Shown here piece after piece: positions 1 through 6,140 of a stretch of 15,892 nt of DNA. This DNA comes from JBIOWF01 sp044868295 (GTDB lineage: Bacteria > Actinomycetota > Actinomycetes > Streptosporangiales > Streptosporangiaceae): contig JBIOWF010000217.1 of NCBI GenBank assembly GCA_044868295.1, positions 1-15,892 on the forward strand. Reading direction: 5' to 3'. The notes below the pieces were generated by a model. That model was given only the letters and a program-made list of their open reading frames with translations, ran no database searches and was not told the DNA's origin. The position numbers and the translations under genes were made by a program. The first letter of the stretch is position 1; every line of letters starts with the position of its first letter.

Positions 1-114
1 ACCTACTTCGTGCTCATGTTGTCGCCGGGCATGAACAAGGGCAACCCAAAGGGCCGCCCTAAAGATCATGGACAACGGCAATGACGCCGTACGCCCCCTA
101 CGTGCTCAAGCTGA
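1..114 (+). other. Leader upstream of the integrase; possible remnant of its N-terminus
   Basis: The frame of the integrase is open from the window edge to a TGA at 82-84. It is closed again by a TGA at 112-114, directly before the ATG at 115. The first segment contains the basic stretch MNKGNPKGRPKDHG, which resembles the leader of some tyrosine integrases. It could be the original N-terminus, cut off by a frameshift. No start with a Shine-Dalgarno sequence is visible here. Confidence 0.25.
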
Positions 115-1554
115 ATGTCGTCCTACAACGGGCGACGCCGGACCCCGCTGCGGCGTCACGGCTTCACGACACTGGACGACGCCGAGACCGAACTCGATCA
201 CGCGCGCGGCCTGCTCGCCCTGGATGAGGACCCGCACGCGCGCAGGAAGATCACCGAATTGATTCTGTCCACGCTCAAAGACACCCGAGCTCTGCCCCCG
301 CTCGAAGAGGTAAGGCGGAAGGTCCGCACCCGCCAGGACCTCAACCAGACAGTCACTGTCGCCGAATGGATGGCCGAGTTCCTCAAACGGAAGAGAAAGA
401 TCGACGCCACCACCCGCCGCTCCTACGAGGCGCACATCCGGCTCTACTTCGTCCCCTACCTCGGGGAAATCCGGCTGGACCGGCTGCGGGTGTCCGATGT
501 GGCGGGCATGTTCGACGCCATCGAGGAGTTCAACGACGTCATCGCCGCCGCCCGCGCCAGCGGCGACCCTGTCCAGCGGGCGAAGGTGAAGTACCGGCGG
601 CCGGTCGGTGCGGCCACAATGCACCGCATCCGCGCCACATTGCGCCACGCGCTCAACGTGGCGATCAAGCAGGACCGGCTGATCGACTTCAACCCCGCAG
701 CCATGGTCGAACTCCCCGACGCCGTCCGGCCCAAAGCCCTGGTGTGGACCGACGAGCGCGTCACCCAGTGGAACAGCGACTTTCAGCGGCGGTTCGCCGC
801 TGAGCGGGATCGACGCGGCGACCGCCCTTTCAATGCCATCGGCGTCTACATCGCCACACCTCGCCCGTCGCCGGTCATGGTGTGGACTCCGGCCCACACT
901 TCGGCATTCCTCACTCACGTGCGTGCTCACCGGTTGTATGCGCTGTATCGGCTGATCGCCCTGCGCGGCCTGCGCCGGGGCGAGGCGGTCGGCCTGCGCT
1001 GGAAGGACGTCGACCTGAAAGCGGGAACGGCGGGGGTGCACTGGCAGATCATCCAGCTCAGCTGGCAACCGATCCAGGGAAGGCCCAAAACCGACGCCAG
1101 CGACCGCACCATCGCGCTGGATGAAGAAACGATCAACATCTTGCGGGCTCACCGCAAACGCCAGGCAACTGAGCAACTCGCTGCGGGCGACGCCTGGGCT
1201 GACAGCGGGTTTGTCTTCACCGACGAACTCGGGCGGCCACTGCACCCCCAGCACGCCAGCGACCAGTTCTACCTACTCGCCTGCCAGGCAGGACTCCCAC
1301 CGGTCCGGCTGCACGACCTTCGCCACGGCGCCGCCTCGCTCATGCTCGCCGCCGGGGTGGAACTGAAGGTGGTCCAGGAGACCCTCGGCCATGTCTCCTC
1401 CACCTTCACCCGCGACACCTACACCAGCGTCTATCCCGAAGTTGCCCGGGCCGCAGCCGAGTCCACAGCCGCGCTCATCACCAGCACGCCCGCCGCCGTG
1501 GACAGGGCTCGCCTGGTTCGCCTGCCGAGCAGGGCGGGTGAAATCGCCAACTGA
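115..1554 (+). CDS. Tyrosine-type site-specific integrase (phage/AICE integrase family)
   Basis: A 479-residue tyrosine recombinase that would catalyse integration and excision of its element at an att site. The N-terminal arm and SAM-like core-binding domain occupy about residues 80-210 (the TVAEWMAEFL region). The catalytic domain follows from about 270. The family catalytic set is visible: Arg287 in GLRRGE, Lys325 in GRPKTD, His400 and Arg403 in HDLRH, His426 in LGH, and the nucleophile Tyr436 in RDTYTSVYPE. The start is uncertain: the ATG at 115 has no clear ribosome binding site and directly follows an in-frame TGA. The first residues (NGRRRTPLRRHGF) look like the middle of an integrase N-terminal domain rather than its beginning. 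The catalytic part appears intact. Its position beside the 3' end of tRNA-Arg suggests that tRNA as the target. Confidence 0.9.
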   Translation: MSSYNGRRRTPLRRHGFTTLDDAETELDHARGLLALDEDPHARRKITELILSTLKDTRALPPLEEVRRKVRTRQDLNQTVTVAEWMAEFLKRKRKIDATTRRSYEAHIRLYFVPYLGEIRLDRLRVSDVAGMFDAIEEFNDVIAAARASGDPVQRAKVKYRRPVGAATMHRIRATLRHALNVAIKQDRLIDFNPAAMVELPDAVRPKALVWTDERVTQWNSDFQRRFAAERDRRGDRPFNAIGVYIATPRPSPVMVWTPAHTSAFLTHVRAHRLYALYRLIALRGLRRGEAVGLRWKDVDLKAGTAGVHWQIIQLSWQPIQGRPKTDASDRTIALDEETINILRAHRKRQATEQLAAGDAWADSGFVFTDELGRPLHPQHASDQFYLLACQAGLPPVRLHDLRHGAASLMLAAGVELKVVQETLGHVSSTFTRDTYTSVYPEVARAAAESTAALITSTPAAVDRARLVRLPSRAGEIAN

Positions 1555-1566
1555 CTCATCCGTCGA

Positions 1567-1601
1567 AGGGGCAGGTCCGCTGATCAAGCGAGCCTGCCCC
1601 T
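1567..1601 (+). terminator. Strong stem-loop terminator after the integrase
   Basis: An inverted repeat begins 12 nt after the integrase stop. The arms 1567-1581 and 1587-1601 form 15 positions of pairing with one mismatch and one G-T wobble around a 5-nt loop (GATCA). It lacks a T-tract, as is common for actinomycete terminators. Confidence 0.65.
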
Positions 1602-1925
1602 GTTCGTGTTCGCACCGCGTTCGCGTGGGGCTGTTCCTGCTGAACGCACGGCCGGTTCCTGGGCGCCGGATACTCGTAAGCCGAGAGAAGGGGCAGCCTG
1701 CTTTGCTGCTGGCATGCCGTCATGAAGTAGGGGGATGTCTCGAGGCGGTCGCTCGTAGTCTTCCATGACCGTCGTTATGGTCCGGCCTGACGATATGCGC
1801 CTAAACGATCTACGCTGTGTCCGGTCCGTGCCCAAGAGCAACCAATGAGCGACCATCGGCGGCCTGCTTCACGAGCCGAGACTGCGGTACAGCGAGAAAC
1901 CGCAGGTCAGAACCATAACGATGAG
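1602..1925. other. Gene-free stretch between integrase terminator and tRNA
   Basis: No convincing gene is seen on either strand. A 90-codon minus-strand frame (1856-1584) overlaps the terminator hairpin and has no family signal. In elements of this geometry the arm-binding sites of the integrase lie in such a segment, but no clear set of repeats was identified by eye. Confidence 0.4.
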
Positions 1926-1999
1926 CGCGCCCTGAGGGATTCGAACCCCCGACCGTCGGATTAGAAGTCCGATGCTCTATCCGGCTGAGCTAAGGGCGC
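1926..1999 (-). tRNA. tRNA-Arg, anticodon TCT
   Basis: Reading the minus strand gives a complete 74-nt cloverleaf. The 7-bp acceptor stem is GCGCCCT/AGGGCGC with discriminator G. The D arm is GCTC/GAGC. The anticodon stem TCGGA/TCCGA encloses the loop CTTCTAA (anticodon TCT). The variable loop has 5 nt, and the T arm has loop TTCGAAT with one G-T pair in its stem. CCA is not encoded. Its 3' end faces the integrase, so it is the probable attachment site of the element to the left. Confidence 0.95.
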
Positions 2000-2035
2000 T
2001 CGTGCCTAATTGTGCATGATCCTTGGAGTGATTAC

Positions 2036-2123
2036 GTACCCGGTTTCCACGCCCCGCCTCAGGTTGCGCCGCGAGGGGACAGCCAGGCTTGTAGTAGACC
2101 CCGTCGATGAGGGCGCGTCAGTA
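2036..2123 (+). repeat. Direct repeat copy A flanking the GntR cassette
   Basis: This 88-nt stretch matches 4006-4094 in the same orientation, with about 15-18 mismatches and one 1-nt gap. The match starts sharply at GTACCCGGTTTC and ends at GTCAGTA. Copy A lies just past the stop of the minus-strand gene at 2138, and copy B just past the stop of the GntR gene, so the pair encloses the divergent cassette. The substitutions are mostly transitions. Both copies can be read in one frame as REG(T/A)ARLVVD, so a coding relic or a structured RNA are both possible. Confidence 0.75.
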
Positions 2124-2137
2124 AGGGTGGCGGCCGG

Positions 2138-2632
2138 TCAAAGCCAAGTCCTTCCCCCCATGGTCATTCCATCCTGGCGTGATGTCGTGCTCTCGTCTGG
2201 GAGATCGTGGGTGGCCCCGCCCCCAGCCCCTTCAACCCGGGACGGGGCCACCGTCTTGAGCCCGTCTGCCTGCCCGGCGAGGGTGCGCAGCAGACGGGCG
2301 GCTAAATCGGGCGGACGGTATGCGCGGGACCTCTCCTCAGCTGCCTTCCGCCACGCCGTCACGCACGCGGCGCAGGATGCCTCGGACGGCTCCCACGGCA
2401 GGCTCGCCTCGCCGTTGCCGATCACGTACACCTGCGTCCCGCAAAGGGCCCGCACGATGCTGCCCGCTCTCGTGAGCTTCACCGCGTGCTCGTCGCCGCC
2501 GTAGGCCACCACGCCGATCACGCATTGCGTGGGACCGCTCTCAGCGACGGCCGAGCCGAGAAAGGGTGGCTCAGTCGAGCGGCCCCACCGGTCAAACCCA
2601 CGCTCACCCGCCATCGACGGGATACCACTCAC
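2138..2632 (-). CDS. Hypothetical protein with a CGT...CxxC putative zinc-binding motif
   Basis: A 164-residue protein of unknown function. The central part looks like a real fold: a hydrophobic strand (CVIGVVAYGG), then ALCGTQVYV, then SCAACVTAWRKAAEE. The Cys in CGT and the CxxC pair could bind a metal, as in small actinomycete zinc-ribbon-like proteins. Four ligands are not obvious, so this is inference. The last 40 residues are low in complexity. The GTG start (2632-2630) overlaps the TGA of the upstream gene by 4 nt (GTGA), which indicates translational coupling. An internal ATG six codons downstream is an alternative start. Its gene is the second of a two-gene operon that diverges from the GntR gene. 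I do not recognise the family. Confidence 0.6.
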   Translation of the reverse strand: MSGIPSMAGERGFDRWGRSTEPPFLGSAVAESGPTQCVIGVVAYGGDEHAVKLTRAGSIVRALCGTQVYVIGNGEASLPWEPSEASCAACVTAWRKAAEERSRAYRPPDLAARLLRTLAGQADGLKTVAPSRVEGAGGGATHDLPDESTTSRQDGMTMGGRTWL

Positions 2633-2979
2633 CGCAGGTCGCCCGTCGTGAGCCGGTCCCGCCCGCGAGATGCAGACGCCCAGCTCAACTCACGCTCAGG
2701 AATCAGCTGGTGCAACCGGCCGAAGAACGCGAGCAACGCATGCTCGGCGCCTCCCATCTCCCAGGCCATACAGCCGCCAGGCGTGCGCTCGGCCATATGG
2801 ACCTTGCCCGACTCCGGATCCGCCACAGCCGCGATCTCCACGCCAGGCCAGTACGCGTACGGGTCGACATAGCAGCGCTCGCCCATGATCGTGTTGACGA
2901 TCAGCTCCCAAAACGCTGCCTCGGCCGCCTCGATGGTTGGGTAGGGATTTCCCTGGCTGACGCTGTCGCTGATCAGCAC
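2629..2979 (-). CDS. Hypothetical protein, first gene of the operon divergent from gntR
   Basis: A soluble protein of at least 116 residues and no recognised family. It contains an acidic helix with WELIVNTIMG, a mixed region (CYVDPYAYWPGVEIAAV) and a second hydrophobic helix (EHALLAFFGRL). There is no signal peptide or membrane segment. The GTG at 2979 is the first standard start codon in the frame, but the frame stays open to 3090. The extra residues before it (GRQVPPIDEAPPLVV) read like protein, so a non-standard start such as CTG at 3027-3025 would add 16 residues. It is coupled to the downstream gene by a GTGA overlap. A promoter and an inverted repeat shared with the GntR gene lie upstream, so control by that regulator is likely. 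Confidence 0.6.
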   Translation of the reverse strand: MLISDSVSQGNPYPTIEAAEAAFWELIVNTIMGERCYVDPYAYWPGVEIAAVADPESGKVHMAERTPGGCMAWEMGGAEHALLAFFGRLHQLIPERELSWASASRGRDRLTTGDLR

Positions 2980-3096
2980 GACGAGGGGCGGTGCCTCGTC
3001 GATAGGTGGTACCTGGCGTCCCGCCAGGCGTAGGAGAGGCGCGCTCGATGGGCGGGATCGTGGGGGACAAGCATGGGCGCACTCCGCGAATCACTC

Positions 3097-3146
3097 GTCA
3101 TACGGAATTCTCAAGTCCGTATACAAAATTCGCTGCACAGTATGCT
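3097..3146. promoter_or_regulatory. Divergent promoter region with probable GntR operator
   Basis: A perfect 7-bp inverted repeat, ATACGGA (3100-3106) and TCCGTAT (3116-3122), is separated by 9 nt. On the minus strand a possible -35 TTGTAT (3126-3121) and -10 TATGAC (3102-3097), spaced 18 nt, are covered by this repeat. That is the usual place for a repressor operator. On the plus strand a TATGCT at 3141-3146 may be the -10 of the GntR gene. Promoter elements were read by eye. Confidence 0.45.
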
Positions 3147-3182
3147 GCCTGTTAACCCGCGTAGCGGAATCAGGAGGCAAAG

Positions 3183-3971
3183 GTGACCGAGAAGGAACCC
3201 ACCTACCGCCTCATCGCCCGGCGCATTAGAGACCAAATCGCCACAGGCCAACTCTCGCCCGGCGACAAACTCCCCTCCCAGCGGCTCCTTGCCCAACAGC
3301 ATGACGTCTCCGAGATCCTCATCCGCCAAGCCCTCGACATCCTCCGCAACGAAGGCATGGTCGAATCCCGGCAAGGCTCCGGGACCTACGTGCGCGAGCG
3401 TCCGCTCGTTCGGCGCATCTCCTCCGAGCGCTACCGCGCCGACTTCATCCCATCCGCTGCAGGGCCCGAGACGTCATTCACCCGCGATCAGGGCATCAGC
3501 TGGGAGGAATACCGGCTCGACAAGGCGTTCCGCTGGATAGAAGCCGATGAGCGCCTGGCCGGCCTTTTCGGCGTCGAACTGGGCGCGCGGGTGCTGGAGC
3601 GGCGCTTTGTGTTCTACGCCAAGGGCGCGCCCACGCAGCTGTCCCGCTCCTGCCTCCTCGCCTCCGATGTGGAGGGCACGCCGGTCGCGGATCCGAAGAA
3701 CGAACCCTGGCCGGGTGGGAACATCGGCCAGTTGCGCTCGCTCGGCATCGAGGTGGACCCGAAGATTCAGGAGTCAGTTGCCTCGCGGATGCCGACCCCG
3801 GACGAGGCGCGCATGCTCAACGTCGCCGCAGGTGTACCGGTGTTCGCTGTCACGCGCAGGATGCTGTCGGGCGGCCGGGTGGTCGAGGTCGCGGACCCGA
3901 TCGTCATTCCGGCTGACCGCGCTGTCCTGGACTACACGATCCGCGTGCAGATTGAGACTCGGGGCGATTAG
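3183..3971 (+). CDS. GntR-family transcriptional regulator (HutC/UTRA type, KorSA-like)
   Basis: A 262-residue regulator. Residues 6-72 form a GntR winged helix-turn-helix (YRLIARRIRDQI, PGDKLPSQRLLAQQ, IRQALDILRNEGMVE, RQGSGTYV). Residues from about 95 to 255 match a UTRA-type effector domain (ARVLERRFVFY, VPVFAVTRRMLSGG, PADRAVLDYTIRV). The GTG start is supported by AGGAGG at 3172-3177, with 5 nt spacing. Regulators of this kind repress promoters and are released by a small ligand; KorSA of pSAM2 is a known relative on integrative elements. Here the gene diverges from two unknown genes across a short region with an inverted repeat, so auto-regulation and control of the divergent operon are likely. 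The whole unit is bracketed by direct repeats. The ligand is unknown. Confidence 0.9.
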   Translation: MTEKEPTYRLIARRIRDQIATGQLSPGDKLPSQRLLAQQHDVSEILIRQALDILRNEGMVESRQGSGTYVRERPLVRRISSERYRADFIPSAAGPETSFTRDQGISWEEYRLDKAFRWIEADERLAGLFGVELGARVLERRFVFYAKGAPTQLSRSCLLASDVEGTPVADPKNEPWPGGNIGQLRSLGIEVDPKIQESVASRMPTPDEARMLNVAAGVPVFAVTRRMLSGGRVVEVADPIVIPADRAVLDYTIRVQIETRGD

Positions 3972-4005
3972 TCCTGTCCCGCCCTGGCCGCAGGCCGGGA
4001 GGGCT

Positions 4006-4094
4006 GTACCCGGTTTCGACGCCCACCCTCAGGTTGTGTCGCGAGGGGGCGGCCAGGCTTGTGGTGGATCTCGTCGGTAAGGGCCACGTCAGTA
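4006..4094 (+). repeat. Direct repeat copy B flanking the GntR cassette
   Basis: This is the partner of 2036-2123, in the same orientation and about 1970 nt away. It begins 34 nt after the GntR stop codon. The distance from each copy to the nearest gene end is short (14 and 34 nt), so the repeats could also act as 3' elements of the two convergent-outward transcripts. Confidence 0.75.
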
Positions 4095-4199
4095 CGGCGG
4101 CGTCGGGCTACTCTCGCTGGTCCGTACGGCTGGCCCCGAACGAGCACAACCCCTCAAATCGCTACCACAACAGGGCCGGTGCGTCTATGCTCCATCGCT

Positions 4200-5018
4200 A
4201 TGTTCGTCCGTACGGCTCCTCCTGAGATCGCTCTTGGCGGTGGTGATGTCACCGAGGGAGTCGTGCGGGTAGAGGCCACGGTGTGGCGTCCGACGCGGGC
4301 CTCCACGCCTGCGGTGCATGCTCTGCTCCGGCACCTGGAATCGGTCGGCTTCGAGGGCGCTCCCCGGGTGATCGGCATCGACGGCCTGGACCGGGAGATC
4401 CTGACCTTCATCGAGGGGGAGGCCGCGACGCGTCCGCTGCCGGACCACGCGGTCACCGACGAGACCCTCGTGGCCCTGGCCCGGCTGCTCCGGCGTTTCC
4501 ATGACGCGGCGGCGACCTTCGCTCCTCCGCCGGGCGCGATCTGGGAGCACGGTTCCAGCGGGGACGACCGGCCGGAGTTGATCGGCCATTGCGACGTCAC
4601 CCCTGAGAACGTCATCTTCCGCGAGCGCTCGTCCGATGGCCGCATGGTGCCGTACGCGCTGATCGACTTCGACATGGCCCGGCCGACGACGCGGCTGTTC
4701 GACGTGGTCACCACATTGCGGCACTGGGCTCCGATCGCCGACCCGCTCGACCGGGACCCGATCCAGAGCCAACTGGATGTGGGCGCGCGGCTGCGGCTGT
4801 TCTCCGACGCGTACGGCCTCGGCCCGCGTGACCGGCTGCGGTTGCTGGCCACGGCGCGGACCAGGTTCGACCGCTCCTATCTGGCCATGCGTGACAAGGC
4901 GGGCACCCTCGGCGGCGGCTGGGCCCGGATGTGGGCGGAGGGCGCGGGGGAGCGCATCAGACGGGCGGGCGCCTGGCTCGACGCCCACGAGGACGAGCTT
5001 CACCGGCACCTCGTCTGA
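4200..5018 (+). CDS. Aminoglycoside phosphotransferase-fold (APH) family protein
   Basis: A 272-residue kinase-like phosphotransferase. The hinge region reads ILTFIEGEA. The catalytic loop is HCDVTPEN, with His130, Asp132 and Asn137, followed by the metal-binding segment IDFDMA (Asp156, Asp158). These match the APH/choline-kinase superfamily (HxDxxxxN, then DxD). The substrate is not predictable: many actinomycete members are not resistance enzymes. The frame is open upstream to 4059, but that part overlaps direct repeat B and has no protein character, so the ATG at 4200 is chosen. No Shine-Dalgarno is visible. A TATGCT at 4186-4191, 8 nt before the ATG, would fit a -10 box of a leaderless transcript. 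A small hairpin follows the stop. Confidence 0.8.
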   Translation: MFVRTAPPEIALGGGDVTEGVVRVEATVWRPTRASTPAVHALLRHLESVGFEGAPRVIGIDGLDREILTFIEGEAATRPLPDHAVTDETLVALARLLRRFHDAAATFAPPPGAIWEHGSSGDDRPELIGHCDVTPENVIFRERSSDGRMVPYALIDFDMARPTTRLFDVVTTLRHWAPIADPLDRDPIQSQLDVGARLRLFSDAYGLGPRDRLRLLATARTRFDRSYLAMRDKAGTLGGGWARMWAEGAGERIRRAGAWLDAHEDELHRHLV

Positions 5019-5021
5019 CAA

Positions 5022-5036
5022 CCGGGAACGTCCCGG
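5022..5036 (+). terminator. Small hairpin after the phosphotransferase gene
   Basis: A perfect 6-bp inverted repeat CCGGGA/TCCCGG with a 3-nt loop begins 4 nt after the stop at 5018. It is short and has no T-tract, so its terminator role is tentative. Confidence 0.35.
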
Positions 5037-5044
5037 ACGGGGGC

Positions 5045-5150
5045 GGCAGAGGCGGGACGGGCTCGGCCGCATAGGAGCGGCGAAGACGGAACGGGTTCGG
5101 GGTCGGACAGGGGTGGTGGAGGCGGGACGGGGTTCGGGCGGACAAGGGGC
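5045..5150 (+). repeat. Three imperfect tandem repeats of about 35 nt before cobD
   Basis: Units at 5045-5078, 5079-5114 and 5115-5150 share a GGACGGG-TCGG core and each end in a purine-rich AGGAG/AGGGG-like stretch. The third unit ends directly at the cobD ATG (5151). The array fills the space between the upstream hairpin and cobD. Confidence 0.55.
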
Positions 5151-6140
5151 ATGCGTGAGAATGTGGGGGTGATCACGCGTGTGCTGGGCCCGACGGGGAC
5201 GGGAATGCTTCTCGGCGTGGCGGTCGACGCCGTCGTGGGAGATCCTCGACGAGGTCATCCGGTGGCCCTGTTCGGCGGCCGCGTGGCCGCCCTCGAAAAG
5301 CGGATATATCGTGACTCGCGGCTTCGTGGGGTGCTCTTCACCGGGCTGTGCGTCGGAGCCGCCGGAGGCGTCGGATTCGTCGCCGAGAGGCTCACCCGTT
5401 CCCGGCCCGGCATGCGGACGGCCGTCACCGCCGCCGCCACATGGGCGGTCGTCGGCGGGACGACACTCGCCCGCGAAGGCGACCACATGGTCGGCGCTCT
5501 GGAGCGGGACGACGTAGCGGCCGCCCGGCAACGGCTCCCGCACCTGTGCGGGCGCGACCCGTCCCGGCTGGACACCAAGGAGCTCGCGCGGGCCACGGTC
5601 GAGTCGATCGCGGAGAACACGTCCGACGCAGTGGTGGCCCCGCTCCTCTGGGGGGCGCTCGCCGGGGTTCCCGGCCTGCTGGCCTATCGCGCGATCAACA
5701 CGCTGGACGCCATGGTGGGGCACCGGTCGCCGCGTTACGAGCGGTTCGGCTGGGCGTCGGCCAGGCTCGACGACGTGGTCAACTTCGTGCCCGCCCGGCT
5801 GACCGGCCTGCTCACTTCGGCTCTGGCGGGGATCGCCGGCGGTTCCCCGCGCCGGGCGGCAGCCGTACTGAGACGGGATGGTCACCGCCACCCCAGCCCC
5901 AATGCCGGCAGGTGTGAGGCGGCCTTCGCGGGGGCCCTCGGCGTACGGCTCGGCGGCGTCAACGACTACGGCGGCCGGTCGGAACGGAGGCCCGAGCTCG
6001 GCGACGGTCCGCTCCCGTCGGTCGCGGACATCCGGCGGTCGGTACGGCTGGCACGTGCGGTGTCCCTCTCGGCCGCGGCTCTGGCGATCGCCGCCCACGG
6101 CATTCGCCGAGCCCGTTCACATCGGGTGGGGGCGTGGTGA
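5151..6140 (+). CDS. cobD: Adenosylcobinamide-phosphate synthase CobD/CbiB
   Basis: A 329-residue integral membrane enzyme that attaches the aminopropanol (phosphate) side chain to adenosylcobyric acid during cobamide synthesis. Family signatures are clear: GDPRRGHPV near residue 31, ESIAENTSDAVVAPLLW, YRAINTLDAMVGH and SPRYERFGWASARLDD, and SPNAG followed by a GVRLGGVNDYGG loop. Hydrophobic segments (for example VLFTGLCVGAAGGVGFVA and AVTAAATWAVVGG) agree with a membrane protein. Length is normal for the family. The ATG at 5151 follows the purine-rich repeat end almost without spacing, so GTG codons at 5163 or 5169 are also possible starts. The stop overlaps the start of cobQ. No cobalamin riboswitch was recognised upstream. 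Confidence 0.95.
   Translation: MRENVGVITRVLGPTGTGMLLGVAVDAVVGDPRRGHPVALFGGRVAALEKRIYRDSRLRGVLFTGLCVGAAGGVGFVAERLTRSRPGMRTAVTAAATWAVVGGTTLAREGDHMVGALERDDVAAARQRLPHLCGRDPSRLDTKELARATVESIAENTSDAVVAPLLWGALAGVPGLLAYRAINTLDAMVGHRSPRYERFGWASARLDDVVNFVPARLTGLLTSALAGIAGGSPRRAAAVLRRDGHRHPSPNAGRCEAAFAGALGVRLGGVNDYGGRSERRPELGDGPLPSVADIRRSVRLARAVSLSAAALAIAAHGIRRARSHRVGAW

Larger units (their letters stand above)
1..1999. mobile_element. Right end of a putative tRNA-Arg-integrated element (AICE-like)
   Basis: The integrase at 115-1554 lies next to the 3' end of a minus-strand tRNA-Arg gene (3' terminus at 1926). Actinomycete integrative and conjugative elements, such as pSAM2-type elements, usually recombine into tRNA 3' ends, with int as the gene nearest the junction. 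The tRNA here is complete, so the crossover would lie within its 3' half (about 1926-1970) and the body of the element would lie left of position 1. No second copy of the tRNA 3' end was found in the window, and no excisionase, replication or transfer gene is visible. The element is therefore inferred from geometry only. Confidence 0.5.

Noticed and set aside
106..1254. Minus-strand open frame of 382 codons opposite the integrase
   Set aside because: It overlaps a gene with all catalytic residues of a tyrosine recombinase, and its translation has no recognisable fold.
2010..2504. Plus-strand open frame of 164 codons beginning next to the tRNA
   Set aside because: It includes repeat A and runs antisense to the better-supported 164-aa minus-strand gene. 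It has no ribosome binding site and no protein-like pattern beyond the repeat.
4200..5018. Aminoglycoside resistance gene
   Set aside because: Only the general APH-fold motifs are present. Many chromosomal actinomycete members are not resistance enzymes, so a resistance label would be unsupported.
5019..5150. Cobalamin riboswitch upstream of cobD
   Set aside because: No B12-box-like or GCCACTG element was seen. The space is filled by a hairpin and three G-rich tandem repeats.
4185..6098. Minus-strand open frame of 637 codons opposite the phosphotransferase and cobD genes
   Set aside because: It is the antisense shadow of two well-supported genes. High GC with strong third-position bias leaves antisense frames open, and its translation is rich in Arg, Pro and Gly without any domain.
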